Assembly (NCBI GenBank): GCA_004794785.1
Contig: SJOL01009575.1
Span: forward strand, 392,854 to 456,853
Direction: 5' to 3'
From: Opisthorchis felineus
Lineage: Eukaryota; Platyhelminthes; Trematoda; Opisthorchiida; Opisthorchiidae
DNA length: 64,000 nucleotides
Shown here: positions 12,080 to 25,025 of the stretch, in pieces
How positions within the stretch are numbered: position 1 is the first letter of the stretch
How the letters are laid out: every line of letters starts with the position of its first letter
Position numbers and translations under genes: made by a program
Notes under the pieces: generated by a model
The model's database searches: none
What the model saw: only the letters and a program-made list of their open reading frames with translations
Told to the model about the DNA's origin: nothing

Positions 12080-15010
12080 CAACGCGGAAGTAAACAGCTA
12101 ATTTTATCTTCCCCTACTCAGACGCAGCCCTAATTGTTACCTACGGCAGCATTCACCCTCTAGCTCTGAGACACACAACAGCTCCAAAGTTTCTCATATC
12201 AATGGCCAGGATATAACATGCATTCGCTCGGTTAGCTGATATTAAAACCCTGGATAAAATCAACCCCCTTATGTTTTCAACACTTTGTTCTCAAGATAAG
12301 CAAACTGACATTCAGCATATAAATTCTGGCTGCACTAAAGGTAACTGGTGTGAAAAATTTATCATCCTACTGAATCCCCCTTCTCTCCAGGTAACTTCTT
12401 AATGCTCTGTTTGTGGTCATAACTACTTTAGAACAAGTGAACATTCTAAATCTTTCTTGATTAGTCATTTCAAGTGGGCCTATTCGATAGGGACAAACAC
12501 ACATCCGACGTGTTGAAAAGTGGCAGTACTTTGCATCAGGTACACCATACTAATATTTCTTGGTATGAATCAAACAAATTGAAGTGTAGTGGGTAAATCT
12601 TTCCGAGGATGTGCAGAGAGCCATTTGTTTTGGAAGACAGCAAATCGTCCAGTAATGCCCGGCTTTCCAAGTGTCGGAAGATTACCGATGATGCGTTTGA
12701 ATTCCAACAGGATGTGAATTCAGTAAACACAAAAGAAAGCAATTGAAGGAGGAAGAAAACGTCAACAAAGTGGCCAAGTTTGGTGTCAGTTCCTTCGGGA
12801 GCGTACTGAAAGTTCATCAATTTACGGAATGCAATAGGAATGTGTAAACCAACCGAGTTCGTTCGTCCATCGACACGTCAAGGGATTGCCGCGCGTCAGA
12901 GATTTTTATGCTTATTGACTCGGTTGATACTTTTTGATCGGCGTGGCGTGTATATGCTTTTAGAATTATGTGGCAAGCTCTCGAGCTTGAAACTGTTTTG
13001 GTTAATTTGACATCTGATTCAAGAAGACAGGTACAAGTTCTTAGACACTCACATAAGGTCCGCTCTTTCCTACTTGTGGACGTGACTGCAACTACAGGTG
13101 AACTGACACACCACCATGTGTAAGACCAAGTCATTGGACACATTATGTGTATAAAAAGGAAAAGAGCGAAGGGAAAGTTGGCCAAAGCAAACCTCTGTAG
13201 TGCCAGAACTAATAAATTGGGTCGATTTTTTCGTGAAAACGCGTGTCTATTTGGAAGAGTGAACAAACCTCAAATAAAGGCAGGGTCATTAGCCATGTAG
13301 CCAGTGTTATAGAATGGCGGTCAAACAAGCGACCGGAAAGGAAAGAGGGATCAACTTCAGAGATGTGAAATCAAAACAAACCGCCAAATATTTCGTAATC
13401 AGCTGACAAGATACGTGATAAAGTGTGCCTGGCTGACGCACGCGGCGTTTTATCCGGCCGTGAACATGAACGATCGGCTTGCAGGCACTTGAGATACACA
13501 TAGTTGCCGCTTCCCCATCCCAGGTATCGATTCATTACCGAAACACACGCGACAAGCGGACGACTCTGGATTACGTACACGCGAATACATGTTTATCCAG
13601 TTGTCTCGCTTCTTGTCACATTAGTGCCATGTGCAGATTTGGCTAGTGAGTAATTTTGTTCCAAACTTCCTTCCAAATTCCTGAGGCCTGGATGAAAATA
13701 CTGTAAAAATCCAATAAAAAACTAAGACGACTCAAGTCGTGTCTGCTTATGTGCCGTAATAAATAGGAAATCACTGCTTCACGCAGCCTGTCAGCCCGAA
13801 GACACCAGTTGGCTCTTTTAGAGCACCTTCTAAATAATATATGCCTGACTTTTATCGTTTGTTCCCTTCGGCACATGCACTACCCTAAGCCCGGAACCTT
13901 ATAATAAACGATTACATTAAACAATTAGTTACATCAAATTGTTTAATAGTTAATGCAGCCTAATGGCCATAATCTCAACCAATTTGGTTTGAGATTCATA
14001 ATCTCAATCAAAGTTAAAACCTCTGGGTAGGTTGCGCTTAAGACTGGAATACCTTTATCCCCGCCCGGATGGATGCGTTTGAACAAACAGTGTTGAGTTA
14101 TTCAGCCGTGAGATTGTACCAATGCCCTGGGTCTGTCTTCATAATGCGGCTAACATCAAAACACATGGAGATTTCAGTGATAATTCAAGTAACTCCTAAA
14201 CGGTTTCTGGGCAACCATGATAGAATTGCAGTCCCTGCAAATTTTACACTGTCCAAACCCAATGATAATGATATTCGTACTAATTCGAATACATTTTTAC
14301 CACCCAAAATGATGCAACGCGACCGAAGCCTAAATGTGGTGGTTTAATTGACCTCTGTTCACTACAAACAAGATAAACGCCTCCACGGATAAATGATTTT
14401 ATGGTCTGAATTTTCATTGTTTGCACAGTTTATACAGTCTCCTATAACGCGGCCATGTTAGTAGTTTCATGGGTTCCCTTTCGGCTTTGCCGTCCTTGAA
14501 GCTCAGATGCAGATTTTCGGAATGTAGAGCTCTGTTGCATACTTATTCGGTAACCCAATCACAAAAACTGCATTCATTTTAATGTATGTTTTGTCTAACT
14601 ATAGGGTTCAACGCAGCTCGAACATGGTCTACCGTTCTCCGATTGATTAGAAGCCCTCGGAAGCTGTAACCACTTGGCGAAACCCGGCATAATACGGGCG
14701 TAACAAATGTACCACACTGTGTGGGTGTGCTCATCGGGCAACTGAAGCTTCATGCCTACGGTAATGGTATTCCGCCGATTGCTGGATTCGATGGTTAGCA
14801 GAAGAAACAAGTTATGGTTTGACAGAAATTTTTGTTGGTCATTCATCCCGTTCCCGCTTGCTCTTGATGTGGCAGTATGCAATAAATTTATGCGTCAAAC
14901 CACCTTCCACTCCAGTAGAACTCTCGAGAACCTATGAAAGTACAGTGCATTTTTTATGATTTGGGAAACTCTTTTGTTACTGTGCCATTAAGAGGGAGGT
15001 TGAACTCGAT
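12080..15010. other. Non-coding stretch, no gene recognised
   Basis: It contains the longest open frame of the window, 149 codons on minus (12817-13266), followed on minus by a 94-codon frame (12536-12820). The predicted peptides are rich in Ser, Leu, Cys and Arg without a recognisable domain. Their length is what chance gives in 64 kb of this composition, so no gene is called. Confidence 0.5.
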
Positions 15011-15015
15011 ATATT

Positions 15016-15112
15016 TCGGTGGTTAGGGCCAACTTACTTACCAAAACTTTTGTGGTTCAAACCCAACCTCAGCATCCCGGCTGTTTATGCTTAGGCATCA
15101 GCAACCTGGTAG
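15016..15112 (+). mobile_element. tRNA-derived SINE remnant
   Basis: GGTGGTTAGGGCC (from about 15019) resembles a tRNA D-arm and A-box region, and about 25 bases later GGTTCAAACCC (15054-15064) is a near-perfect B-box. A weak T-stem can be drawn around TTCAAAC. No CCA end or closed acceptor stem is evident, which favours a SINE head over a functional tRNA gene. The sequence after the B-box does not match the other SINEs here, so it may be another family. Confidence 0.45.
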
Positions 15113-15119
15113 AATTTAA

Positions 15120-17122
15120 GCCGTCATACTTCCTTTAGATAGCATGGAAGCTGTGCACCAAAAGGGTTTTACTGTTGAACGATTATTATTATTACTAACG
15201 AAGAGATAGCACAATTTGCTCTGCGTACTAACTGTCGTGGCTGTTGAATTAGAGACACCGACTCGGTTATTCAACCAGCTCAGCAGTCAGGCAAAACGAA
15301 ACAACATAGACAGCTATACAACACTCACGAATTTCATTGTGTGCAAGCTGAATCAGCTGTTTCCCAAAAGTCCTATTCACACGGCGAACCATTCGCCGTT
15401 CTAACTTTCAATTGGTTGAAAGAAATGGAGTTTTGGAGTTTCGGCATCAAGAAATTCCCTGAGAATATGTGAACGAAGTCATGAATAAGCAGGAGTCAGG
15501 GCATATAAGCGTGGTAAAGGAAGGTGAGACCCGACCAGAAAATCATTTTAAGGAATGGGTTGAGCAGATAAAGCTTTTCAGATGTATGACTGTAAAACCA
15601 ACAGAAAAGCAGTGCAAAACAGTGAGCAAAACAGAAGAGTGGACAAGGATGCGAAAGTGTGGGGGCAAAAGTTCGCATAACTGCCCCATAGAAAAAAACG
15701 AGGTTTCTCAAATTCGGAAAGATAGCTTCAAAGTGAGAAGTTTAAGCTAGGTTGGAAGAGGAACTATTCCTAGGAATTAAAATATGTCGGATTGAGGGAA
15801 CCAGTTTTGCCAGTCAGCCTGGCAATTTTGTCTCTCCCGATGTGACGCATTTAGTTCCTTGTCGGGCGGATTGGAGCTGTGCTTTAGTAGTTGCGCTTTG
15901 GATAGTGGTATGCGTGTGTTTACTTGCGTGCTTCTGGGGAAAGCGAAGTTCGGTTATCGGTGGTTGCCCCGATGATAAATCTTTTGATCGACTTTCATGG
16001 ATCAGAGCGGTCCGGTTCAAGGGACCCCCGGACGTTGGCCAATCAGAACACGAGTGAAAAATCCAAGCGATAGCCAAAATAATAAATATTAAGCGAATAT
16101 CATCCTATTTCAGAAGCACGTGCGCATCACTACTCAAAGCAAAACCACCAACACACAGTTCCACTCCATCTCACACCAAGCAGTTCTGATGTTACCTCAG
16201 TCGGTGGTGAAACGTTTGCAAAAAAGTAGCGAATCTCAGCAAAATACTCCACCACCAACCAAACAATACCTTCCATATCAAGTCAATGGATACTGTGAAA
16301 TGTATTCCACCCAAAAAGCGGTAGCAAACTACATGAAAACGTCAAATAACGTAATTACGGTAGTCAAATTATAGGTTTACTTTAAAGTAATAAGATAGAC
16401 ATATCAGTGTTGGATGAAAAGGAAATAGCGGAGCGAAAATTCAAGGCCCCAGAAGTTTGTAGTTTGGTCACATGAAAAGTCTACATCGGCTACATCTTCG
16501 TACACTTGGACCGAGAAAAAAGGTGAACAGCTGGACAAACACGTGAAGAAGTAGTGCATTCAGTCAGATGATACTTACGCGGTAGGTGACCTCTGATTGT
16601 GGTGAGAAACACCGAGGCTAAATCAAGAGGCACAAATATGACTTCACAGTTACCTTAGCCTAGAGACAAAGCTGAAATGAACGAGATACATGACAATGTG
16701 AAAAGTGTTGCTATTTATCTTATGAGTAGACTGAAATGAGCCAGGGAAATAAGACTAGTGGGAGATACCTCAGATAAATATCATCCATTATTTTAATAAG
16801 GTAGTAGAAGAAGCGATTGGGAGATTGTTTTCGATCCCTCACGGGGTGGTCCGATTACAGAGAGCTCTTTGTCGCTTGACCAAAAAAAGCCGGAAAAAGC
16901 CTTATTGATGTGCACTAAATGCTAATTTTATTTATCCTCTCAGTATCCAAATATAGAGAAATCATGCCATCAAAGTAGAAGAAAACTACCTTTCGACAAG
17001 TTTTGAGAGAACGATGTCATTTAGAAGTGAAATAGGATCAAAGAATTTCGAGGGTCCAATAGAAATCCAAGCCCGATCACCGATTATTATATCAAGTTTT
17101 ATCTCGTGAAACAAGATTAATA
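15120..17122. other. Non-coding stretch, no gene recognised
   Basis: Frames of 93 codons (15469-15750), 101 codons (15752-16057) and 84 codons (16120-16374) follow each other on plus. The first is Lys/Glu-rich, and the second has one hydrophobic run (about residues 44-62) that would make a single membrane span. No domain, no shared splice phase and no homologous family is recognised, so they are left as chance frames in purine-rich DNA. Confidence 0.45.
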
Positions 17123-17216
17123 CGGCGAAATACACTCAGTTGCATTTCGATTGGGTTTTGACGGGTGACTCACCCCGAATCCAGCTGGATCTCCCATTTA
17201 TGATGTTTCTAAACAT
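17123..17216 (-). repeat. Hammerhead repeat, copy B minus arm (body only)
   Basis: On minus it reads AAACATCATAAATGGGAG, CAGCTGGATTC, GTGAGTC, CAAAACC, then CAACTGAGTGTATTTCGC, which is the body of the unit in order. It stops before the hammerhead hairpin. It faces the plus-strand arm across a spacer of about 10 bases centred near 17216, so the two bodies form an imperfect palindrome with arms of about 90 bp. Confidence 0.75.
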
Positions 17217-17218
17217 GC

Positions 17219-17449
17219 TTTAAAACATCATAAAGGAGAAATTTAGCTGGATCCCAAATGAGTCTTCCGTCAAAAGCAAAGTGGTTAGCAAATGAGTGTG
17301 TTACGCGAATTTCGTTTAGTTTGGGTTCGTGTGGAACATAAGGTTGACGGAAACTTGGGAACTGCGCCTACCTGATGAGTCTCAAGAAGGGCAAAACCGG
17401 TTATGGGCTTTTGAAGAGTTTTCAGTAACCTTATGAGTGGTGCATTACG
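17219..17449 (+). repeat. Hammerhead repeat, copy B plus unit
   Basis: The order is: body from AAAACATCATAAAGGAGA through TTTAGCTGGATCCC, GAGTCTTCCGTCAAAAGC, GCAAATGAGTGTGTTACGCG, then TTTGGGTTCGTGTGGAACATA and the hairpin to CCTTATGAGTGGTGCATTACG. The hairpin is well preserved: ATAAGGTTG (17338-17346) pairs with TAACCTTAT (17426-17434), and GGAAACTT (17349-17356) pairs with GAGTTTTC (17416-17423). The antisense open frame of 64 codons at 17285-17479 is a by-product of this repeat, not a gene. Confidence 0.85.
17364..17408 (+). ncRNA. Hammerhead ribozyme motif, type I, damaged (copy B)
   Basis: GCGCCTAC leads into the intact box CTGATGA (17372-17378). Stem II GTCT/GGGC pairs with two G-U wobbles. 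The second box is AAAA instead of GAAA (G12 lost), and the segment after it is CCGGTTATGGGC instead of CCGGTCGTGGGC, so the cleavage triplet GTC and the first stem I pair are changed. The fold is retained but catalysis is unlikely, because G12 is a catalytic guanine in all known hammerheads. Confidence 0.7.
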
Positions 17450-17454
17450 CCTAT

Positions 17455-20400
17455 CCAAGACTACTACAGCTTCACGCATCTGTTTATCAAGCCTGACCCA
17501 TCAGGTAGCATAAGAAACTAAACTTTGATTTCCCTATATTACGTAGTACATCTGAACTGAGTTCATTCACAGCAATAACATCCTTACAGTAGTATGTCTC
17601 CTATTCTAATAAAATTGGTTCTCCCGGGGTGAACGTAACCCATCCGTTAAGAAAGAATAAAGTTTTTCAAAAAAGTAAACCAATTAGAGACTATAATACA
17701 ATAGGCAAATCAAACAGGAAAATGTCCAATGCAGAGTATTTTAGCACCATTGAGGGCGGGCTTTCAGCTACTCAACACCAGCTGCATTAAGATGAACTGG
17801 ACTGAACTATAGATGAATCTGTGACTTGAAGCTGTAAAAGCCAGATAATTCCAAAAGGGAGTAAATTGCTGGCATAGCACAAACAATTGAAAGCTCGGGG
17901 GTTAGGTGAGGCATGCAGAGCGTGTCCCAATGCAAATCGGGCTAGTGGGTTGAAACCAAAAATGCTGAGGATAAAAGGATTAGGAATGATGTTGGACGCA
18001 GAAGTACGGAAAAAATTCCACCAAATTTTCTGTAGAAAATACATCACCAATACTAGGACACAGAGTTAATGAACTAACTTGAACAGCAAGCCTATTTTAG
18101 ATTGATTTTTGACGGTCCCCAAGCGATTGGATGTTAAATGAGTGGTGTATGCAGTAGTTTAAATATTCTTGCTCTCTTGCAGTTCCCCTAGATATTTCTT
18201 TATCGATTTCAAGGACTGATTCATTGAAACTTAGGACATCCTGTAGAGTGCATATTATGCGAGCAAATCTTTAGATGGTATCGATTCCTAAAACAATTTC
18301 TGGGTTCCGAGTTTGAGCATTTCAGCAGTTCTCAAGTGCTAGGTCATCTATTAAGAGAACTCGACGTCCAAATAAGATAGTCGGTCACACAAGCGTTCTG
18401 GCTAAACGAAAACCTCTGTATACACTAAATTTGTGCCGGGGGATACCAGAATGCTAGTGGTCCCGAAGGACTTCATCAGTTCTCCAGTCAAATTATTTTC
18501 AGTATGCATATAGGTTTAAGTGAACATTTAAAGGAACTGCTGTTTAAATTAGATTCCGAAAACTATGCTTTCCAAAAGCAGGCAAAAACCTTTAGGGAGC
18601 TTTGCGCGAATTTTGAGCAACTATCTCACACTATATACACCAAGCAAAGCTAAAATCCTGTACTTCATATAGAAGGGTTTCGATGCAACTCTACTCGGAG
18701 CTGCACATAGCTCAGCAGTCTACCCAAGGCCAATCACGCAAGATCAGGTCACAGATTTACAAAAACTAAGATATTCAGATGTAAACGGCGCCCAACGATC
18801 GGGCACACCTGCATTACGCACAAGTCTAACGGGATCTACCGCTGATAACGGGTTGCGACTTGCGAACTTTTGGTGTATCATTATTGGACGAGCTTGTGTA
18901 TGTCTGACCCGCGAAATTGGTTCACCAAACACACGACGGTACAACGGATCATAGTGGCGCAACAATGTATAGTATGCGTAGCGTGAAATGATGTTGTACA
19001 GGAGAGTATGAATCTGTACAGTGTAGCACAGATGGTTTAGTGTACCATTGTGTCATATAGCGTCATGTACCGCAGTAGAACAGAGTGACGTTTGTGCTAC
19101 TCCTCAGATGTCCGGGAATTCTTCCACCATTTTTTTATCTAAGGCCGCTTCTCATGCGTCATCTTGAACTTTCCTGGATAATCATTGACTATTGCACAGT
19201 AGTAAACAAACACTGCAAAGGAGTTCCACAATTTCCACAATAAACTTTACCTTCCATCAGATCCTGGGGCGGAGCTTGGACACCAACCATAAACTACTCG
19301 CTTGCTTCATCAGTAGTATCCAGCGTCATACATATATGTAACAAGCTGTGCTCGATACCCGCAAGAACATTTTACCAAGCCTGCTTCTCATTCTTCCACT
19401 ATTATTTGTTATTCTTAATTTGCCATACAATAAAAATTCACCTCTGAGACAACAAGGCTTTTCTCGACCAAGCGAGACCACTGTTTCGCGACAAAGTAAT
19501 TTAGGACGGGTCACCACACTAGGACTGAAATGACTCCAACTAGTGAATGTGATTGCACTGGTGTTGTGACGTTGCAAGAGCATCATGTGAGAATCATGGT
19601 TTTAACTACGACAAGAAATTTAAGACAGCAAAAATTCGAGACACTCAAGCTATATGGGACATATGAGAGACGTTAGCTTGTTGAAGCTACTGGTCTAATT
19701 GTGAGCATTGGCCTGTCATACGTTTTTCGTTGGTGTGTACATGGCGGTTAAACTCACGCAGGCTGAATCACGTATGGAGTGAGTAGTCGCTCATTTGCGA
19801 GTTTCGACCATTTTCGATACCAGGTGGCAATAAGATGAAAAGAACATGACGAGTGAGGACATTCTTCTTCGGTTTTCAAGTTTTGGTCAGAGCTGTGCAA
19901 CAAAACACTTTCGGCAAGAGAATCGAACATTTTTGTGCGTCATCTCATTCGTGAAACAATCGTCTTTGTTTGTGGAAGGAAGTCCCACTGTTTTTGAATG
20001 GTAATTTTTCGTCACTTGCATTTTCTCTGGCAAATTTTAGCACAAATAGCTTGCAGCTTGACCACTGCGAAACACTTGCCCTTGTACCTTTTAAAATGAT
20101 ATTGCGTTGAATCTTATTCAGACAGCATTTTAGTATGCCAGACGATCACTAAACGCTACTCCACTGCGTACTGATGATATCACCTTGGTAGGCGAAGAAA
20201 AGTTTGGACCAAGAAACAACTGTCCACAAAACTTGAGCTGATAGTTAGCACATAAAGAAATTTTCCTCAAATCCCCAAATATCTATGATAGCAAAACGGA
20301 TTAGGTGGAAACTCTAATGTTACCGGTCTTCTTGACGTAGTACAAACTTCCGTTTTGTGTCTGTCAAACTGCACACATGCACAGCACTAAAACCTGAGCG

Positions 20401-23400
20401 TGTGAATCCGAAGTGCAGAAGCATGAAGATTCTTCATTGAATTTTACCCTAATAAACTTTTCTGTACACTTGAGTGCCTCAGAAAACAGAAACCATTTTC
20501 AAACAGGTGAAGAATCTGAAACCTCCGATAATCTCTTACATTATGCTAACCAACCAAACGGAACGGTGTCTATTTCGCATCCGCTTGTGCATAATTCGCC
20601 GATAAGCCTAAATGACGTGAAATGGGTCCCACAAACGCAAGAGGTTAAACCTTACCATGTGTATACCGTTGCTGATAGGTACAATTGGGCAAATCAGCCA
20701 AAACGTTGAATGCTTTGAATTAATGACCGACATTGCCAGGTAAAAAGTATGGAATTTTATTATCGTTCCAAAACCGAGATATACACAAGTCAACAACTCC
20801 TATTTCGGCGATAGAGAGGCGAGTGCGTACAACAGCTAGGCGTAAATAAACGCTTGTCCCACTACTTGGTTCTTGTTATAACATATCACGTGAATCGCCA
20901 GTCGTTCACAGAATTATTCCACCTACTCAAGTTGTCGAAATTCCAGAAATGTCGAAGAATGGCTTTTCACGTGTGCCATTTACCGTGCCACGTAACGATC
21001 ACCGGCCATTAAATGATAAAACATGCGACATTTCCTCTCCGGCGTTGGTGCAATACTATGGCAATGCCTAAAAATAGTTTCTGGAAAGGTGGTTCTTAAA
21101 TAAAAACTCCGTTCGGAAGATTTACTTGAGTATTAAGTGTTCAGTTGTGTATGTTAGAAACTGAAGATCTTTAGTTTACGGCTATCTTAATGCACCATGG
21201 ATGGCATTGTTTTTCGCCTCATTGAAGCCATTCCCACACTCCAACACAAACAATGCTTTGAGAAACCCTGGACTTGGGGATCGGATCATGATGGAATTTT
21301 GGAGTCCAAAATAATGTTAGAATTTCAGAAACAAGAAGATGATTTAGATGTTCTGAGATCGTCAGCTTACTATCGACAAGAGTTGATGATTGATAGATAC
21401 TGTTTGATAATGCAGTCTACCACTACAGAGACAGGGCGTGATAGGCCCCTTGTTTCTTCCTGCAAATTTGGGACTAGTAGTCTAGTACTAAAAATAATGA
21501 AAAGAAAATAATAAAATAATTCTAATGAACGAAATTGGGCAATAAAAAGCCGAGTTAGTGTGGACTGGATGTGACAGAATGCGATCAAAGCGATCTTGCT
21601 AGGCCGGCACGCCAAAACACTTAGACATAATTGCACAACGTTTTTCTAGAAGTTCATTCAAAGCTTTTATTCATTTTCTTCATCAAACAGAAAATAAGCA
21701 TAGTTCAGGCGGAAGAAAATCGTTTCATTGTCATAAAATGTACTATCTTTCTTTTTAGCATGTTATTATCGTTATGCCTAGTTTTCGCAATTCCGACTAC
21801 GGACTCAACAAGTTTAAGCACGTTAGATAAATATTCCGATTTGTTTTCAATTAATCAGCATTGGTATGGTAAATGAGATACATTATTTCGGCAATATACG
21901 AAAAAAACTACTAAGAAGTGGCTATGAACATTCACTTTTAGTTCTTTTATTTAAATGATTCCTATGGTTAGGAAAAATGTTCCAAACAGTAGATTATGAT
22001 GTATTCTGCATGATCTGTCTCCAAGTCGAGAAGCGGAGCAAACTTTATAAATGTAAATTTTCACGGACTGGAAAGAAATTCTGATCGGCCAAGTGTTAGT
22101 CACACACTCAAGGGCACCCGAAAACTTCTAGGTCTACTGTTTTTTGGGATTCTTTATATTCTGCCACCTGCAATGGTAAAAAGACGTAGATCAAGTTATG
22201 AAAAAAGAATGCTGTTAACCAGACCAAAACAGGAAGCTCTTTGGTGTATTTCGACATGTAGAACAGGCACTTTTACGTTGATCATCATGAATTAAGTCCT
22301 TAAAAGATGAGTTCTGGTCTTCGTCATGGAGGGAGGTAAAGTATTTAAAGTAGTCCTCTTTTAAAACTGAATGTAGCTGATTCTAAGATATCAGAATGTG
22401 TACACCTGCCAGGTTATTTTTATGTCGTCCTGAACATACAATGTAACACAATGTTTTCTGGAATAGACAGTGAAATTTATGCTGTTTTCAGATAATCAAT
22501 AAAAGGTGCGTGTTAGTCCAGCGGGGGTTGGCTGGTCATCATACCTAAGGGGAGAGTATCGTTACAGCGAGCTCCGGCAAGCATTCGGCGGATTTATTGT
22601 TGAGCGACACTTTGCTTCTGACAGGAAAGCTTCGACAGGCCAGGTGAATAAGTTACAAGGTTGACCGTGTTTCAAGGCGGTCGACTTGAGCGGTGCAAGG
22701 TGGTGGTCTGAAGTTCCTGTTTGTTCGTTAGTGGGGATGACTAATACCTACAGTATATTGATTAGGAAAGTTTTCCATCAAGTTGAATCAGGATTTTGAG
22801 GCCTTGCTTCCCCAATCTAGGGCACTGTATTTGAATATTTCTCTTAGGGGTCATTCACATGTATTGTTGATTTGTGTACTTAAAGAGGTGCCAAAATAAT
22901 AAGACTGGGGTTGGAAGGTAGCTATCAGGTGGCTCACTGATAACAGCACACCGTCTCGTGTCGTCTCGGCTGATCTAAACCCAGATGTCCGTGTTTTGTA
23001 TGGAACGACTGCTGTTCCAACTCATTCCTTGTTGGTTCTTGGTGTTGGGCCAATAACTGTCTTGGTTGCGGCTTACTTCAACTCCACTGGGTATCCACTG
23101 TCTTGAAGGCGCTCTTTTTTGCCCCAAGTTATGCTGCTTCTCAGTAGACCTCTTTTGTGCACTCTACTTCTCTACTCTACTAAGCATTCTTGAAAGTATT
23201 CTAGGATAACCTCCTTTTAGTGTGACGAGGATTAGTTTAAGACTGCACGACTATCTGTTGATTTCTGGTAAACAGTCAGTTTTATTTTGCCCCCATTCTT
23301 TTATGTCAAGCAATGAATATGTTTGATTAGCGAGATTAGAAGCAAACTGGGGGAACCATCGCGAGTAGACGCATGGAGCAAACATAGTTGTCAAGCCGCC

Positions 23401-25020
23401 AGAATATACAACTGATGATAAGCAAATATGTGCAGTTTCGTGTGAATTGGCGATTTGAATCGCACAACAGATACAAAATGTTCAAATCCATGTAATTCTT
23501 GAGACATTTTTGTGTGCTGCTTCAGCGTATCGTATTTCTGTGGTTTTTCAGTGGATTAAATAGCTATTCTTGACTTATCGGACGGGTGTTGGTCCTTTTT
23601 CCCCAAAGACGGAAAATCCTGAACATGTATGGCTGGGGTGACTTGCGTTTGTGGATTCTCTTGAAGTGTAGCCCCTCCATGGGGTCTGTTTAGGCAATGT
23701 TTACTCTCTATGAGTGCATGCGTGTCTGCTGATCAAAGGTGACAATATTTCCCTCAATCCACATCAAAAACCGGTCAGCAGATTAGCTAGCTCTGGGCCG
23801 GTGTATATTTCAAAATCCCACTTAATAGCGTTAGACAAATCCACACAAACTTTAATTGATGAGATCGGGGATTTAAAAATGTCAGCGCGAATATCCCTGG
23901 AATTCGATATATTCACTTCTACTTTTTCAAAATTAATTTATTAGTCCCATTAATTTTGCCCAGATGAGTTCTGTCGAAGCATACAAGAAAAAATCAAACG
24001 GGATCGGCTTGTTCGAACTTTATGTGTGACGCTCACTTATCTATTCACTGGAGTGGAATGTTCAAGATTTCCTCCGTAACATTTAAATCTTTACTAATCG
24101 TTGAAACTGGCCTATTTGTTTTTTTTTTTCGGTGTCTCCAACGGCTTTGTATTTCTAGAGCAATATAACTTCTGAATAACGATTATTGTATTGTTTTTTC
24201 CTCAATGTGCCAACGCATAGTAGTGGTACTTTCCTAGTGACTACTGTGTAGTAACACCAGCAAAACACACACATCTAATGTTGCTTTTGCAACGTCATCT
24301 TTCCCCTGTTCGTGTTTGGCAGTTTTCAAACTGAAGACCTACGCATTGTTATTACATTCCAGCGTGATCGCTTTAGTGGTTATTTTAGAGGTTAAAACAA
24401 TTTGGTCGTAAAGCACAAGTAGTATAATTAGGGGAAAATATTTTGGTGCCAGTACAATGCATTGATTTTAGTTCCGGTAGGCCAAAGTGACATTTGAAAT
24501 GGCCACGTGCTCCTCCGGCTTTGGAAAATAAATAATAGAACAATTTTAGATGCTTTTGTTTCATTCATCTACTGGTCTTACAAAGTAATTTGCGAGGTAG
24601 ATGCATGCGTCTATCATTTGTTTCATTTTGGAAAATTTTCGGGGAGTCTAACGGTTGCGGGAATGAAAGGGTAAGCTAATAAATTATAAATTTATTGAAT
24701 AACAAAAGGTAAATTGTTGATAAATCTGTGATTTTTCGGGATTAATGAAAAACGACAGTTTTCACAACGGGAATCGTCAAGTGAAGATGCCACATATTTT
24801 CGCCCTTGTATCTGGGCTGGATCAACGTTCTCAAGTTAACATGGACGGATAGAATTAATTCATCACGTAATTTGATTTAAAGCGATTGGTAGGGTCAGCC
24901 ATATACCACGATAAATGCACGACTAATATGACCGTCTAACATTCCAGCTTCGTACATCTGAAATCCTGATAGCCGCGCTTTTTAAAGCAAATCAACAGAC
25001 TAGTACCCTTCGTCCTAATG
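17455..25020. other. Non-coding stretch, no gene recognised
   Basis: The longest frames are 104 codons on plus (21197-21511), 98 on plus (20413-20709), and 88 (21370-21636) and 87 (17787-18050) on minus. At 18508-18663 a helical, Lys/Glu-rich frame of about 52 codons, and at 18770-18950 frames open on both strands in locally GC-richer DNA, look slightly coding-like but match no family I know. A poly-T run lies at about 24115-24130. A GC-richer patch at 22500-22740 may be an unrecognised repeat. Confidence 0.5.
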
Positions 25021-25025
25021 AAGTA

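Noticed and set aside
12817..13266. Longest open frame, 149 codons on minus
   Set aside because: Its length equals the chance maximum for this composition and size, there is no domain, and a second frame on the same strand continues only by overlap of start and stop.
15752..16057. 101-codon plus frame with one hydrophobic segment
   Set aside because: A single hydrophobic run arises easily by chance; there is no signal for translation and the antisense strand is also open.
16805..16860. TTTTCGATCCC resembling a B-box with a weak A-box upstream
   Set aside because: The boxes are too close and the A-box misses key bases; no tRNA-like arms can be drawn.
18705..18760. TAGCTCAGCAG, a perfect A-box match
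   Set aside because: No B-box at the expected distance, so there is no support for a tRNA gene or SINE.
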